Source: Collybiopsis luxurians FD-317 M1 (lineage: Eukaryota; Basidiomycota; Agaricomycetes; Agaricales; Omphalotaceae). Taken from it: DNA of 64,000 bases. The number at the start of each line of letters is the position of its first letter. The first letter of the stretch is position 1. A model generated the notes under the pieces. The model did no database searches, had not been told where the DNA came from, and was given only the letters and a program-made list of their open reading frames with translations. Shown here piece after piece: positions 11,029-23,129 of the stretch. The position numbers were made by a program, and so were the translations under genes. Location: the NCBI GenBank assembly GCA_000827265.1, contig KN834767.1:647595-711594 (forward strand), given 5' to 3'.

Positions 11029-13026
11029 ATGATGCTGCAATCTCCTACTGGATCTGGATCATCTTCTTCATGGTCCAGCAGCTTTGCTTCGTCGTCGATG
11101 AATCCATTGTCACGGGTATCTCCGTTAGAGGTGCTCATAACTCGCGCCTGCGACCCATCGCTACCGGAACCCAATTATGCCGCCCAGCTCGAAGTGGCAG
11201 AATACCTTAACACGAAAAAGGCCAATACGTGAGTATCGCCCTGCTCATCTTCCGCGCAGTCTAAACATAAGTTGTCGACAGCCCGCGCGAAGCAGCTCTT
11301 CTGTTGGCTCGTCTCGCAAACAATCGAAACCCCCACATCTCTATGCTTGCCTTATCTCTTTTGTCCATTCTAGTCCAATCCTGTGGGTACCCTTTCCACC
11401 TGCAGATAGCCACCAAAGAATTCCTCAACGAGCTCGTTCGCCGATTCCCGGAAAGACCTCCGCCGTATCCTAATGCCGTCATGTCGAGGATTCTAGAGTT
11501 GATTAATGAATGGAAGGAGGGGATATGTGTGGACAGTCGATGGAAGGAGGATTTAGGGAATATTAGGGATATGTGGCGGCTTTTGACGTTCAAGGGATAT
11601 AGATTTAGGGATTTTCCAAGACGAACGGAAAGTGCAGGAGCCAATGTAGCGGCGGTATGCAAATCTCCTCGAGTTTCTTCCTATTTATCGCCTAATATAT
11701 GATTCCAGAACCTGAAATCGGCCACTGAACTAGAGTCCGAAGACCGTGAAGCCCAATCCGCTAAACTGCAGGAACTCATTCGGCGAGGAACTCCGAGGGA
11801 TCTGGCGGCGGCACAGGAACTGATGAAATCTCTTGCTGGTGCCGAGCCAGACAAGAAGCCCGATTATCGAACGCAGGCGCTCAACGAGATCAATAAACTC
11901 GAGTCTAAAGTCATTCTGTTGAACGAGATGCTGGATAATGTCGACGTCGAAAGAGGATCGAATGGCGTAACGATAAAGGAAAAATTCGTCGACGGTGACG
12001 CGTACGATCAGGTTGCGAGTATATTAAAGGCTGCGCGACCAAAGTTGCAAAAGTGGGTTGAGGAGGCAGGCGCGGGGACTGATGCAGGTGAAGATTCGGA
12101 AAGTTTGGGTAAGTCGATATCCTGACGCTTGAGTTAATCACTAATTGTTGTCTCCAGACACATTCCTTCAGATGAACGACCAGATCAACACCGTTCTCAA
12201 CCGATTCGAAGCCTTCAAGAAGGGAGATTATGTTCAGGCCGCAAATCCGATTCCACAAGAGCTGGGAGGCGGCTCAGCGTCAGCTGGTCATTCTTTAATC
12301 GATTTCGATGACTCTTCGAACTCGAATGGCGCTTCTACTGCGACTGCGGCAGGTGGCTCAAACACCCTGACTGATCTAGGCGGACTCTTCTCTGCGTCCA
12401 ACACCATGCCAGTTATGGAGTCGAGGATCGGCTTAGGTTTACCAGGAATGAATATCTCAGGGATGCAGACGCCTGTGCAAAGCCAGACACCACCGATTCC
12501 GAGCGTACCAAACTATTCATCTACACCCCCAATTCCGAATATGTTCACGCCGCCGATTATGGGCATGCAGGGACTGAATATCTCGGGGACACCATTCATC
12601 CCTTCGATGCCTGGGATAAGCATGAACGTCGGTGTACCGACGCCGCCGATGTTTGGAGTACCTGGTATGCAGTCGAATCGCAATACGTCGACCCCGCCGA
12701 TTCAGCAGCCCATGCATTCGGGCACGATGCCGCCTGCGTATACTTCTTCGTATGTCACGCATACTATGGGAATGGGTATGAGTGGGGGTCTACAACCTCA
12801 ACATTCAGGTTCGAGGGCTACCTCCCAGACACAGACGCCCCAAGCCCCGAATTATTTCTCAAACAATACTGGGCCCCAGGGGCCTGTGAGAATGAATAGT
12901 GGGATGAGCCAGGGTTCTCAGCCTGCGTCCACTACGACGAATACTCAATCCCAGACGTCTCAATCACGAGCGCAAGGAGCAGGAGCAGCGAAAGATCCGT
13001 TTGCGGATCTGGCAGGGCTGTTCTGA
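11029..13026 (+). CDS. GGA-type clathrin adaptor (VHS-GAT protein)
   Basis: Exons 11029-11228, 11282-11654, 11709-12108 and 12158-13026 give 613 aa. Residues ~26-165 form a VHS domain (LEVLITRACDPSLPEPNY, LLSILVQSCGYPFHLQIATK, RRFPERPPPYPNAVMSRIL). Residues ~190-350 form a helical GAT domain (ELIRRGTPRDLAAAQELMK, then LNEINKLESKVILLNEML). This order is that of GGA proteins, which bind Arf-GTP and sort cargo at the trans-Golgi. The linker is Pro/Gly/Met/Gln-rich with repeated TPPIP and contains a clathrin-box-like LIDFD at 371-375. The protein ends DPFADLAGLF, a DPF-type adaptor-binding motif. No gamma-ear domain is visible, unlike yeast Gga1/2. Yeast proteins are 557-585 aa, so the length is similar. 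The start could equally be the next codon, also ATG. Confidence 0.85.
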
Positions 13027-13839
13027 TCTCGATCTTGGAATGGAAGAGTTCGGGGGAACTGAGGGTTGTGGGAGGGCAAGTTAAGCTGAGGATGACTGAC
13101 GGGTAAGGCGGGTGTGAGGGCGGGTGTGAGAGTGAAATGTACAGGAATTTAGGACGGCCAGCTAAGCCCCTGGAAATTTTGTGTCCGAGTTTATGCTCGG
13201 TCGGAGTCCTTCTTTTGAGGCTTGGATATTTAGGGCTTCGGTTCTTGATCGTGTCCGTTTTCGCGCGTCATAGGAGTACTTTTCTGTGTAGTTTAAAAGT
13301 ATCGAGTAGAGCTAGTCCATGTTTCGGGGGATGGTATCGCGTTTGGTGTAAAATTTCTAATTATTTGGATTTCTATGTTCTTGCGCCTATGGTCGGAAAA
13401 CTATTTCAGTGCCGTTTCGATTCTAGGCTTCCGGTTTCTCTGATCTTCTCAAATTCATACAAGATGCAGAGGTAATGACGACCCCTACCATGTTTTGGAC
13501 TGGTCTGTGGGTTGTAGTGAACTGTCTACAAAAGTATTAATATGTATGCTTTACAAATCACTCTACTTCGACGTTCTGTAGTCGTTCCTCCGGTGTGAGC
13601 TCAAATTCCGAGTCACCAGTGCCGTCAACTGCATTTGGATGGAGCCTCTAAGGAGATGAAAAACACCCCTGTCAAGCGTCCCCACCAGACGTACATAGCT
13701 CAATGAGAGTGGAAAATTGCCAGATCTAAGTAGATGCCTCTGTGGACATTCGGCCAAATGAAAAAAGAGCAAGACGGCCCGGACTGTCGCTCAATAAGTT
13801 GACGCCCAACAGTACCCCTGTCGAAAACCTCTCTTCTTC

Positions 13840-15557
13840 ATGACATCGACATCGTCTTCGAATGCCTATTCCGACTGGGATACTTCAAAATCCCCTTATT
13901 CCTCCATTCTATACACCAATCATTCTCCTTCCACAGCAGAGCTCGCACAACTGAATACTTTTCTTGCCGGACCACTCCAGAAACTTTCCGGGCTGAAGCT
14001 TGAGATCTCGCAGCTACAGGAACGCATCAGAGCTCTCTCGGCTGAGCGCGATAGAGCAATGAGCTATATCAATGCTCATCGGGCCGTAACATCTGCAATT
14101 CGTAGATTTCCTGCCGAAATTCTCACTGAAATTTTCGTTCACTGCATCCCAGCCGACAGATATCCCGTCAGAAGCTTGAAAGAAGCTCCTCTTATTCTGA
14201 CAACCATATGTCGGAGCTGGAGGGCAGTTTCTCTCAGCGCACCTTGTCTTTGGAAAGCATTACATGTATACTTTCCTAGACGGACGACGCGCGGGCAGAT
14301 TAACTGTAGAAAATCTGGGGTCCACCAGTGGTTAGCGCGGGCCGGGTCACTTCCTCTATCTATCTCTCTATCTATAATGACGAATAGTTGGGAAACATCG
14401 CTCCTGTTCATCCCCTTTTGCCGCATGTTGATGACATACAGCCATCGATTTGTCGAAATGTTTCTCCATCTCGATTACAGTCTCTTCACTGTGCTGGACA
14501 ACCTTTCCCCAGGTCATTTTCCTGTGCTGAGGTCGTTCCATCTCTATTCTCTAGAATGCGGCTCTTCATTTGAGCGCCACTGGCTTCAAAAATGCCACAG
14601 CTGAAGAAGCTCGATCTTGGGTACTTGGGGGTCAGTAGCATTGGCGAGCTGTTTGCTCTAAACTGTTGGTGGGACAATCTCACTGAACTTGTCTTTTATT
14701 CCACCACTACGATCACTGGGAGGCGCTTTCATTTTGGCCCTATGGAGCTCCTGGCCATCCTTGAGCGGACTCCTCAACTCCGACTATGTCGTGCGGACGT
14801 GGCAATAAATGAGCCTTTCCATTTCCCTCATTCACACAATAAACTCAAGCTGAAATATCTCCACACAATGATACTGGCTCCTAAGAGGGGTACTCAAAGC
14901 TTTCCTGACGGTGGATCGGTTCAAGCGGTCTCAAGAGCCATTTGCGCGCTGACCAACTTCCCCTCGCTTCATACTATATCTATTAGTACTGGGTTTGATA
15001 GCTACCTGAAGATGCAGGATGTGCTCTTTCCCTCACCATTGCAAAACCTTATGCATCTTAGGTTGGAAATCTTGCTAAGCCCACAAAGTCTGGCTAAATG
15101 GCTCATCTCAGCATCCAACCTGACGATTCTAGAGATAACTGACCTCGGATACATGCCTCCATCAACGAACCGCGCAGTCTCGGTCTTGAAAAATCATCAT
15201 CTCGCCAATCTCTGCAGTGCCCAATCTCCTGCTAACGTATGCCCACATCTCACCACATTCCGCTTTCAAAGTTTGCGCACGAATCGCCTTTCTTCGTTAC
15301 CGAGCAACGTATTCTTGGACTTTCTCGAGCGTAAACGCTGGCCCGCAGCGCCTAGTCAGATTAGCAGATTGGAAGTCTGCGATTTGATTTTGTCGGGACC
15401 TGATGAAGGAACTGCTCCTGCAATTGAATCCGTTGAGCGATGGAAGAAACTGCATCAGGATGGATTGAAGTTGTCTGTTCACTACCACACATACTACGAC
15501 TCTGGATCGCTTGTGGCCTCCAAAGAACGTGACAGTCCAGAAGAGTGTTTGCCCTGA
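13840..15557 (+). pseudogene. F-box protein gene with a one-base frame break
   Basis: The first frame (13840-14604) has a coiled-coil-like segment (LSGLKLEISQLQERIRAL) and an F-box-like motif (FPAEILTEIFVHCIP, residues ~90-105), followed by the agaric CRSWRAVSLSAPCLWKALH block. The second frame (to 15557) holds leucine-rich-repeat-like sequence (LKKLDLGYLG, LKYLHTMILA, LMHLRLEILL). They overlap at 14574-14604, and one extra A in the five-A run near 14592 would join them as LQK-MPQLKKLDL into 572 aa. I found no intron that fixes the frame. It is either a recent pseudogene or a homopolymer error in the assembly. Intact, it would be a substrate receptor of an SCF ubiquitin ligase, by family. Confidence 0.65.
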
Positions 15558-17344
15558 AGTATCTGGAGATCTTTGGATTGGCCGAACCAGTTTAACGAGG
15601 AAGATGAGGTTCAGCGTTTGAGTCTCGAAAGCACTCTAGATGTATAGGCTTTGAGGATATGGCTTCACTCAATTGGAAAATAGTATTTTACATTTGTGTT
15701 CTTCCATTTCACTTTTCTGTCAAAATCGGACGTATGAGCGTCTTCGCATTTGTAGTTCGAACCTTTAGCATAGAGAATACAGGTACACATATTCCGAGTT
15801 GTACGCGTACTACGTATTTCTTTGAAAGGCCAATCACAGTTCTTTCATTTTGAGTTCCTTGAGCAAGGATCGACTAGGAACCTACGCCATGAAAACCGAT
15901 AAAATTGCATCTCGAATCAATGCATGCTCAAAGCTTACCTCTAGGGTTCGGGCAAGAATATCTTTATCGCCTCTAATTTCCTCCGTGGTGATTCGGAAGA
16001 GCTCTCGTAGGAGCATAGTGACGTCGTAACCTGCTCTGGTCCCTCAAGGGGGCATTGTGCTATGTTGTATTAAAGAAATTGCAAATGGGAATGATTCAAT
16101 TTGATCGGAAAAGCAACAGCGAAGTAGAGAAAAATCCCAAACTTGTCATTATGACGACTGTCAAGGATACATGAAGAAAGATGTGTCTCGTTGTAGGAAA
16201 TTAAGAGCAAGGGCGGAGGGAGTTGGACAGGCCCTGATTTAGTTAACGTACTTTCGAAAATCTGTAAGACCAGTTAGCTCCTGCGTAAAAGGGCAGAATA
16301 CTCGAGACACACCCTTCAGGTACTGAGCTTTGTCCCATCCTCATTTGGGATCACGAAGAGACAATTTTCGATAGGAACTGGTCGACATAGGCCAATCCAT
16401 TTTCTCCTTGGAAGAGATTTCAGTCCAATTTTCCGTAAAATCGAATCTTCTAAGAATACATGCTGGAGTCGGTCAGCATAAACAACGTTAGTGAACCTGC
16501 TATGGTATTCTAGAACCTGCGGATGACATTCATGTTAGGGCCCGAATAAAGAGGTTACGATAGAAAATTGAGCAAACTTCGAAGATCCAAACCTCCGCAC
16601 CAGGTATTATGCCACCTTTTCCACACGAAGTTTGTGAAAGTGAGCTACAGACTTTCTAAAGCTAATAGTACTGAAGCAATCCTTGTGTTGGTCCGTGCGA
16701 GCCTCTCCAGGTAACGTCTAGGTGACCAGAATATAGTGAAATTGCTTTCCTCGTCGCTGGAGGACAGTTGCTTGAAAGTAGAGCAGGTGAAAAGGGAGTT
16801 TCAGAAGGAGATAGACGGATAATATGTAATTTTAGTTTGGGTCCTAGCAGGTAAACATAAAAAAAACACGTTTCGAGAATCGATTAGGAAGCTAGACGCT
16901 AGTGGGGATGGGAACAAGATGTCTTTTTAGGCGCCAGCCAACTTCACGTAGTGATCTATCACGTCAACGCATCCTCTCACTGCGTCCATCTTCTGTCATC
17001 AGTCCGGCTCCGTGATAGATTTTAACCAGGAGATGCGATCAGGTTCCAGTAATTCCTACTGCCCTTCTAGAATTCAACCTTCTCGAGTTTTGGAATCAGA
17101 GTGAATCGGTAGGACCGATTGAGGTCTCGTAGCTTTCGAGAGTTCAGTTGCGTGACAAGATTGGCAATACAACATTTTTCACCAACGAGTTTTGGCCAAA
17201 TCAATCATCTTATCAGTCCATCAGTCCTAGCTTACATCGAAGCGTAGAACTATCTATTATCCAAACTATCCAAACTATCAAGTGTCTAATATTGCATCGT
17301 AGGATGTATTTAAGGCTTCTCTTTGTGGTATCCCGTTGTTCAAA
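15558..17344. other. Long intergenic stretch
   Basis: About 1.8 kb between the F-box gene and the peroxiredoxin-fusion gene. Short ORFs only, none with family resemblance or conserved splice structure. A repeated CCAAACTATC occurs just before the next gene (17260-17280). Nothing else is supported. Confidence 0.5.
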
Positions 17345-20300
17345 ATGTCACACATGAAACCCGTCCTCGCCACGGGGGATATAGCCCCCAACTTTGAAGC
17401 TAATACCGCCTCCGGTTCTCTCAGGTTTCATCACTGGGTCGGAGAATCATGGGTACGTCATGTTCAATATTCACTTCGCTGTCTTCCTGACCTGCCCTTA
17501 GTCTATACTATTCTCTCTTCCTGGTTCAGTTCCTGTAACCGAGCTTGCCGAAGTGGCTCAAAACCTACCGGACATCGAACAGCGAGGTATAAAGATTTTA
17601 GGGCTTTCAAGAAACTGGCGTAGTGAGAATCTTCAATGGAACATTCTATTGCAGCAGTACAGTGAACAGCCTGGTTTAGGAAGGGATGTTCGAATCGTAA
17701 GCTGTTCCCCCTCGTGTTAGGCGGTTAAACGCTCATTCAAGTAGGTCGCAGATGATCAGGGAAGAATTTCGAGTTTATACGGAATGCGGGCGAAAGGTAA
17801 CAATATAAGAGACACTGCGACAGTTAGTCATATTTATTGGACCATGATTGTCACTGAAAGAATGTTTTCTAGCGCCATACCGCATTTCTTATAGATCCAG
17901 GGAAGATTATACGACAGGTTCTAATATACCCCTCTACCCTGAACGATGGGTTGAGCCAGCTGCTACGGTACAGTGCCCGACTTTTCTTTCTTTTTGCTTA
18001 GACCCTTCTGATTTTATTTCTAGGTTTGTAGACGACAACGCTGGATTTCTACAGGAGATCCCTACTGGCCTCTTCGGGCTTGATTCCAACGGCCGGGGCA
18101 AGATCTATAACGGCGAACCTCAGATAGCTGATGGAGGTATTGGGGCCACCGTCGGCGTGGTTCAGGCCGCTGCGGGCGTCGGGAACAATATAGAGGACAC
18201 AGCCGGCAGTGTTGCCGCTACTGTTGCTGGAGGGGTTGGCGGTTCTGGTTCTGTTCCCGATACCACTTCTTCTTCCACAGACTATATTCAACACGCATTG
18301 ACTGTGATGGATAGCTTAGCCGACCTCGGAAAAGTCATGCCTTTTGTTGCCCCGGCATTTGTCATCATAAAGGCCATCATTGCCGTCGAACAACGGGCCC
18401 GAGATGTCGATGTGAAGTGCATCGACCTTGTTCAGCGTGTCACTTTTATGCTGAGCCACCTTCCGGCTCTCAAAACAATTCAAGTCACGGACTCGACGCG
18501 ACAGGTCATTGATCGTATGAACGATGTTCTCAAAAAGGCCGCGGCACTTATTCAAACCTACCGGAAACAGAGTGCTATCGCTCGGCGGCTCAGTGTTCAC
18601 AATAAAGACCGTTTCGCATCATGTGCCACTGTGCTGAAGGACTGCACAAATGACTTGATAGTCAGTCTTCAGATCCACCAAAGCACTCAGCTGGATATCC
18701 TCACTCGACCAGTCCCTTTAGACCCCGAAGACGAGGCTGCAGAAAAGTTCGTTGCCACTCATGGAGGATTAGATGCTATCAAAGGCAATGAGAAGCTCGT
18801 GAAGCAGTTTGCGAGCGAAATGAAGCTTTCGGTGGATGAAAAGGTAATGGAGCAGCTTAATACCAACATTACCGAGGTTTTGCAGCAGAACCAGGACCGC
18901 TTGGAACAGTCTCTCAATGAAAGTGTCAGTGCATCTGTCATTGACGGTATCAAGGGACTGGCTGCTCAAATTAACGAGTTGGCCAAGGAGCAGACATTCG
19001 TATGCGTTCAATGTGACAAAGAGTACCATGATTCCACCAGCGGAGAGAAATCCTGCTCCTTCCATCGCGCAGACTATGATTCCCAGAGTGATACCTATGC
19101 TTGTTGTAACACCAAACATCCATGCCAGGCAGGACGTCATCGCTCCGAACATCACAACGACTACATATATGGGAATTTCTTTCCATTCGCCAGAAATATT
19201 ACTAGGGGTTGGGACACTGTAGAGCAATGGGTCGAAGTTGAAGATCTCGCTTTGGATACTTCTGAAGAGATCACGGCTTCTGTGGGACGTCTTCTCCGCT
19301 GGGGAACGCACGGTGGTGCTCCCGAGTTACCCACTATCATTGTCAGAGTGGGAGAAGTGTCAATATCTACTCCGTTCCTGTTCAAAACCTTTGACACCAA
19401 TGACCTTGAGCTTGCTTCGAAGGTTGCGGATATCACTCATCAGATGGTCATATTCCGAACTTCCCACTCCAAGGAGCAGTATGCTATGGTGGAATGGGTG
19501 TTGTCACCGGAAGGAGTCATTGCAGGGATCACCATCACCGTGAAAGCTTCCACTTCGCCGAGACCGTTCATTAGATTTTGTCCAATCGATATCACTACTG
19601 CCACATTATCAGGCGAGATTGAGGCTTTATCCGAAGGCGGTTTGCGCTCCTACAGACCCAGCACCCCGTATGTTCTCCCTGAAGTCCAACGAGTAAGTGC
19701 TATTCTGCCTGAAAAAGCACCTCGTGAAGTTCGAAAAGACTTCAAAACCCGCACGTCACCGAATCTCCCAATAGTGCTGAAAGTGGTTTCCGATCCGCCA
19801 CTGATTTGCAATCCTATGTGGTCAGAGCACGATGTTTTCGGTGGGACTATATCCGTTTTCAACAAACATCAACCCAAGTCCATGGAGTCAATATCCATCT
19901 CGTCCGTCACTGCTTATTATCGTCTCATTGGTGATGAAACCTACAAACCAGTTAAAGAATTTATCTTGCGGGACGATACAATTCTCCCAATTTCCATTGA
20001 GCCACGCCAGACCTGGGTATTAAACTTTGACCTCACTGTGCCTCGCTCTGAAGAGGAACAAAAAATTTATACTTTCACGTGGAAAAATCGTTCGCTTATT
20101 GCCCGACAACGTCCTCTTCGAATAAAGCTGGTCTTGTCGGATGTGGAAGATGAGGAATGTTCACTCGTCATGGAATATGTTTCTCCCGTACCTAAACTTG
20201 AACAGGCGGAAAGTCGAGACATTGCCTTCTTCTATATCGACGATCCCTTCACCTTGAGGCGATACGGAGTACATATGATTCACCTCCCGGACCAGAATGC

Positions 20301-20943
20301 GGTAGAGATTGATGGTCAGACGCTGTCTCAACGTAGGCTCAAGACCACCGTCTACGAAGCACTCGAAGCAGGTGAATCCGAAATTGATATTGAAGTAGGG
20401 GACACACGTAATCCCGGAACAACCGAAGCTTGGTCCTGGAAAACCTGGGCTCTCATTGACCTCTCTTGCCAACGAATCTATGCATTCAAAATCCTCATCA
20501 CCAAGAAGACTGTTGGAAATAAGGAATTGGCTTGCCTTGGATATGTTCCCTGTCCTGAATACGGCGACTTTTATGACGAAACTCGGCCTATTCGGTATGC
20601 AAAGGAGACAGTCAAGTTCCCTGAACTGGAACCTTACGTTGCTCCACCGCCACCTCTCCTTGATGACCAGTTTGACGATGTTCCTCCGGAAGAGTCAAAA
20701 GCAGTTGCGGGATCTGCACCCTCTTCAGCTGCCGGGGCTGGTTCATTTGCTCAGCTTGTAATTCCGGAAGAGTTAAACCAACGGCTGGCATCCATTGGTG
20801 ACAGTCTTTCGAGGCTTCCATCCATGGACAATAGCCTTTCGAGACTTGCATCTATTGATGACACTCTTTCATCCCTTAATGACAATCTTTCGAGGCTTGG
20901 CACATCAATTGCGCAACTTGTTGAAATACTGAAGGCAAAGTAG
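17345..20943 (+). CDS. Peroxiredoxin-like domain lacking the catalytic Cys, fused to a large uncharacterised protein
   Basis: Spliced model: 17345-17452, 17502-17696, 17745-17822, 17873-17967, 18024-20943, giving 1131 aa; all four introns (48-56 nt) are GT..AG and keep frame. Residues 1-160 follow the 1-Cys (Prx6) order: GDIAPNFEANTASG, SILFSLPGSVPVTELAEVA, GIKILGLSRNW, ADDQGRISSLYGM, AFLIDPGKIIRQVLIYPST, LSQLLRFVD. The peroxidatic motif PVCTTE is reduced to PVTE (residues 47-50), so the catalytic Cys is gone. After a Gly/Ala-rich linker (~residues 185-255) comes a long region: helical part (~270-480), a Cys/His cluster (~486-545: CVQCDKEY, CSFHR, CC, HPC, H, HH) likely to bind zinc, and a beta-rich part. 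The C-terminus has repeated LSRL(P/A)S(M/I)D units. The long part resembles a protein family I know from agaric genomes without a known function. The open frame before 18024 starts only with TTG, which supports the spliced start. Confidence 0.65.
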
Positions 20944-21251
20944 ACTACTTTAGTAGATAGTTATTCCTAGTCCTCTCACTATTAGTAGTGACTAACTCAA
21001 TACTAACTATACCCTGCTTTGCTCGAAATACATATAGGCCAGAATAGTATAGACATAGTTGAGCACCTCAAGTATTTCATTCAATGACCATGCGGCAGTC
21101 GCACTGCAGCTGAGTTCAAGGAAAGGTTTGTGGCGGCATCAAAAAAAAATCAAATACCCAGAAAATATGTGCTGAATTCCTCGAAGTAAATAATTAAACT
21201 TAGAATACATGTCTAGACTACGCGACACTGCTAGAGCTTCTAAATACCCCT

Positions 21252-22720
21252 TCAAGGAGCCTTCCTCTCCACGAAACCCCTTACCTGACCCGGCCCATGT
21301 GCTTCAATCGGTGGTACAGAAGGTTTGGCATACGCGATAGTGGCAACACGCATCTGTGCGTGAAGGAAGTAAATGTGAGTTGTACCCATCAACTGAGTCA
21401 AGAGATAGAATGATAAAAAAATGATAATCAAGCAGTAAGGGAGCTCAGTTCGAGAAGAAAAGAAAGTAGCTATTATTAAGAGGTGAAAGATATCACGTCT
21501 GATGCACCATACATATATCAACGGCGTATGCGGAAAGCTCACCAAAATATTTGCAGTCAATCCTTCTATCGGTGATGCGGTGGAACGAAACCGGTGGAGC
21601 CTGATGGTTGCGTCCGGGTCGTTAGGTTGAGGAAATTTGAAGTCGGAAAAATTCTAGCAGAAAATAAGGAAGAAGGTAAGGCCAGAAGGTGAGCAGAGGG
21701 TAAGAACATACATAGTAGTCATCCTGGTATGGCCAATTATCGCTTCCCTTGTCTGCAAGCTTCACTGCTTTGAAGTTCAATCTGGAGTCCGCCACTTCTT
21801 TCGCATTCTCCGTTTCACCAGCCGACAAATCTGAGCCCCTTTTGTCAGTAGATAGTAATTCCTCATCCGCTAGTAAAGCCTCAGAAATTCCCTCATCTCC
21901 CACTCTTTTAGACTGGAACTGTTCCCCTTCGGCAACTGTGAATGCCGGATTTACCAATAATGTCGGATCCAATATTGCTTCTAAGGGGTGCGTAAATATA
22001 CGATCTACCTCGTCTGGATTTGCGCGCAGGATTGTTTGGAGATACATATGAGCAGATTCGTATGGGGACGAAGTAGATAAGTAGGCGACTACCTATAAAT
22101 AATGAGAGGACGGGTTACAAGGCCGGGCAGAAGGCAAAGTCAAGGCGTACCGGGGTAATGACGATTCCCCAAGGAGCAATGTGCGGTGTGAGAGCACATA
22201 GGGTATGAATGTAAGGTGAAGTCAGGGCATCAGCTGCGATGGAATTTAAGCCATTCGGCATTGAGAGGGAAGAGGGGTATGGTAAGTTGACTTCTTCATT
22301 CGCCTCTCTAAACTATTCAAAATAAATGCTGGACTTCAATGAACATTCGATAGATGGACAAGCTACTACGGCGACGTAGGGTGAGAAGACCACTCACTGC
22401 AGTCTCAATAGTATCTTTATCCGTTTCATCGACTCTCCCGCCTGGCAGCGCAGTTTCCCCTGGATGCGAACGAAGATTCTTCGACCTCGTTGTTAGAAGA
22501 ACGCGTAGAATGCCTGCATGGGAATAAAGCAAGACGAGAACAGAGGCGAGGCGTCGTGGTAGATATGAAGAGCTGACGGAAATAAATGGATTAGACCTCT
22601 GCTTTTGCGCGGTAAACGAAAGACTCACAGATCGCTCCCGTCAAATCCTTCATTCTGTAGCCTTTGCAGGGCTTCTCGAGTTTTGTTATCGATTTGGAGG
22701 CTGTCTAGAGCCTGGTTCAT
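21252..22720 (-). CDS. CoA-type Nudix hydrolase, paralogue 1
   Basis: Six exons on the minus strand: 22629-22720, 22398-22572, 22151-22312, 21712-22092, 21543-21653, 21252-21353, giving 340 aa. The CoA-diphosphatase signature LLTTRSKNLRSHPGETALPG leads into the Nudix box, GGRVDETDKDTIETA spliced to FREANEEVNLP, with the REANEE metal-binding glutamates intact. By family (yeast Pcd1, NUDT7/8) it hydrolyses CoA or acyl-CoA to phosphopantetheine and 3',5'-ADP. The box is interrupted by an intron at the same place as in the second paralogue at 32.8-34.1 kb. The last intron is long (189 nt) and the least certain. The middle exon has an acidic insert of low complexity. No PTS1 tail is visible. Confidence 0.8.
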
Positions 22721-23129
22721 AGTAATATTACCCACGGAGCCCGTGAAGGTTTGGAGAAAAGATGCTCGCCGATGACCGGGGACTTAACAAAACCGGGCCG
22801 GTAAATGCCGGCGATGTGTCTGCGAAAATACACCAGTGCTGAGTGGACTCCAAATGAACTGCATGGAACATTGGATCTTTAAGTTCATCTAGAGGTCTTT
22901 ATCAGTCATGGCAATAGAATGTACTTCGTAAACAGTCTCAGATTATTGAAGCCACATTGGGCCAATTGGCTGGTATTTCTGAGTATCCGTGCACCTCTAA
23001 GTTTCTTCTGAGGGTTTACTACTTACGCGACCAATATACAATTTTAAACAACGGAGTGCCATCTAAGCTTCCAGGTAAATGAAAGGAAACCAACTCTATG
23101 CCCTGAGCAAGCGTACATCTCATAAGTAG

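Noticed and set aside
12517..12762. Arg-rich minus-strand ORF
   Set aside because: It is the antisense shadow of the Pro/Gly/Met-rich linker of the GGA gene.
17848..18023. Start of the large protein within its own open frame
   Set aside because: The first codon there is TTG and the stretch is the Prx tail read in another frame plus an intron. Real ATGs in this frame come only near 18307, after protein-like sequence.
18769..19311. 180-aa minus-strand ORF
   Set aside because: Antisense shadow of the long exon of the Prx-fusion gene, with no intron pattern or family match.
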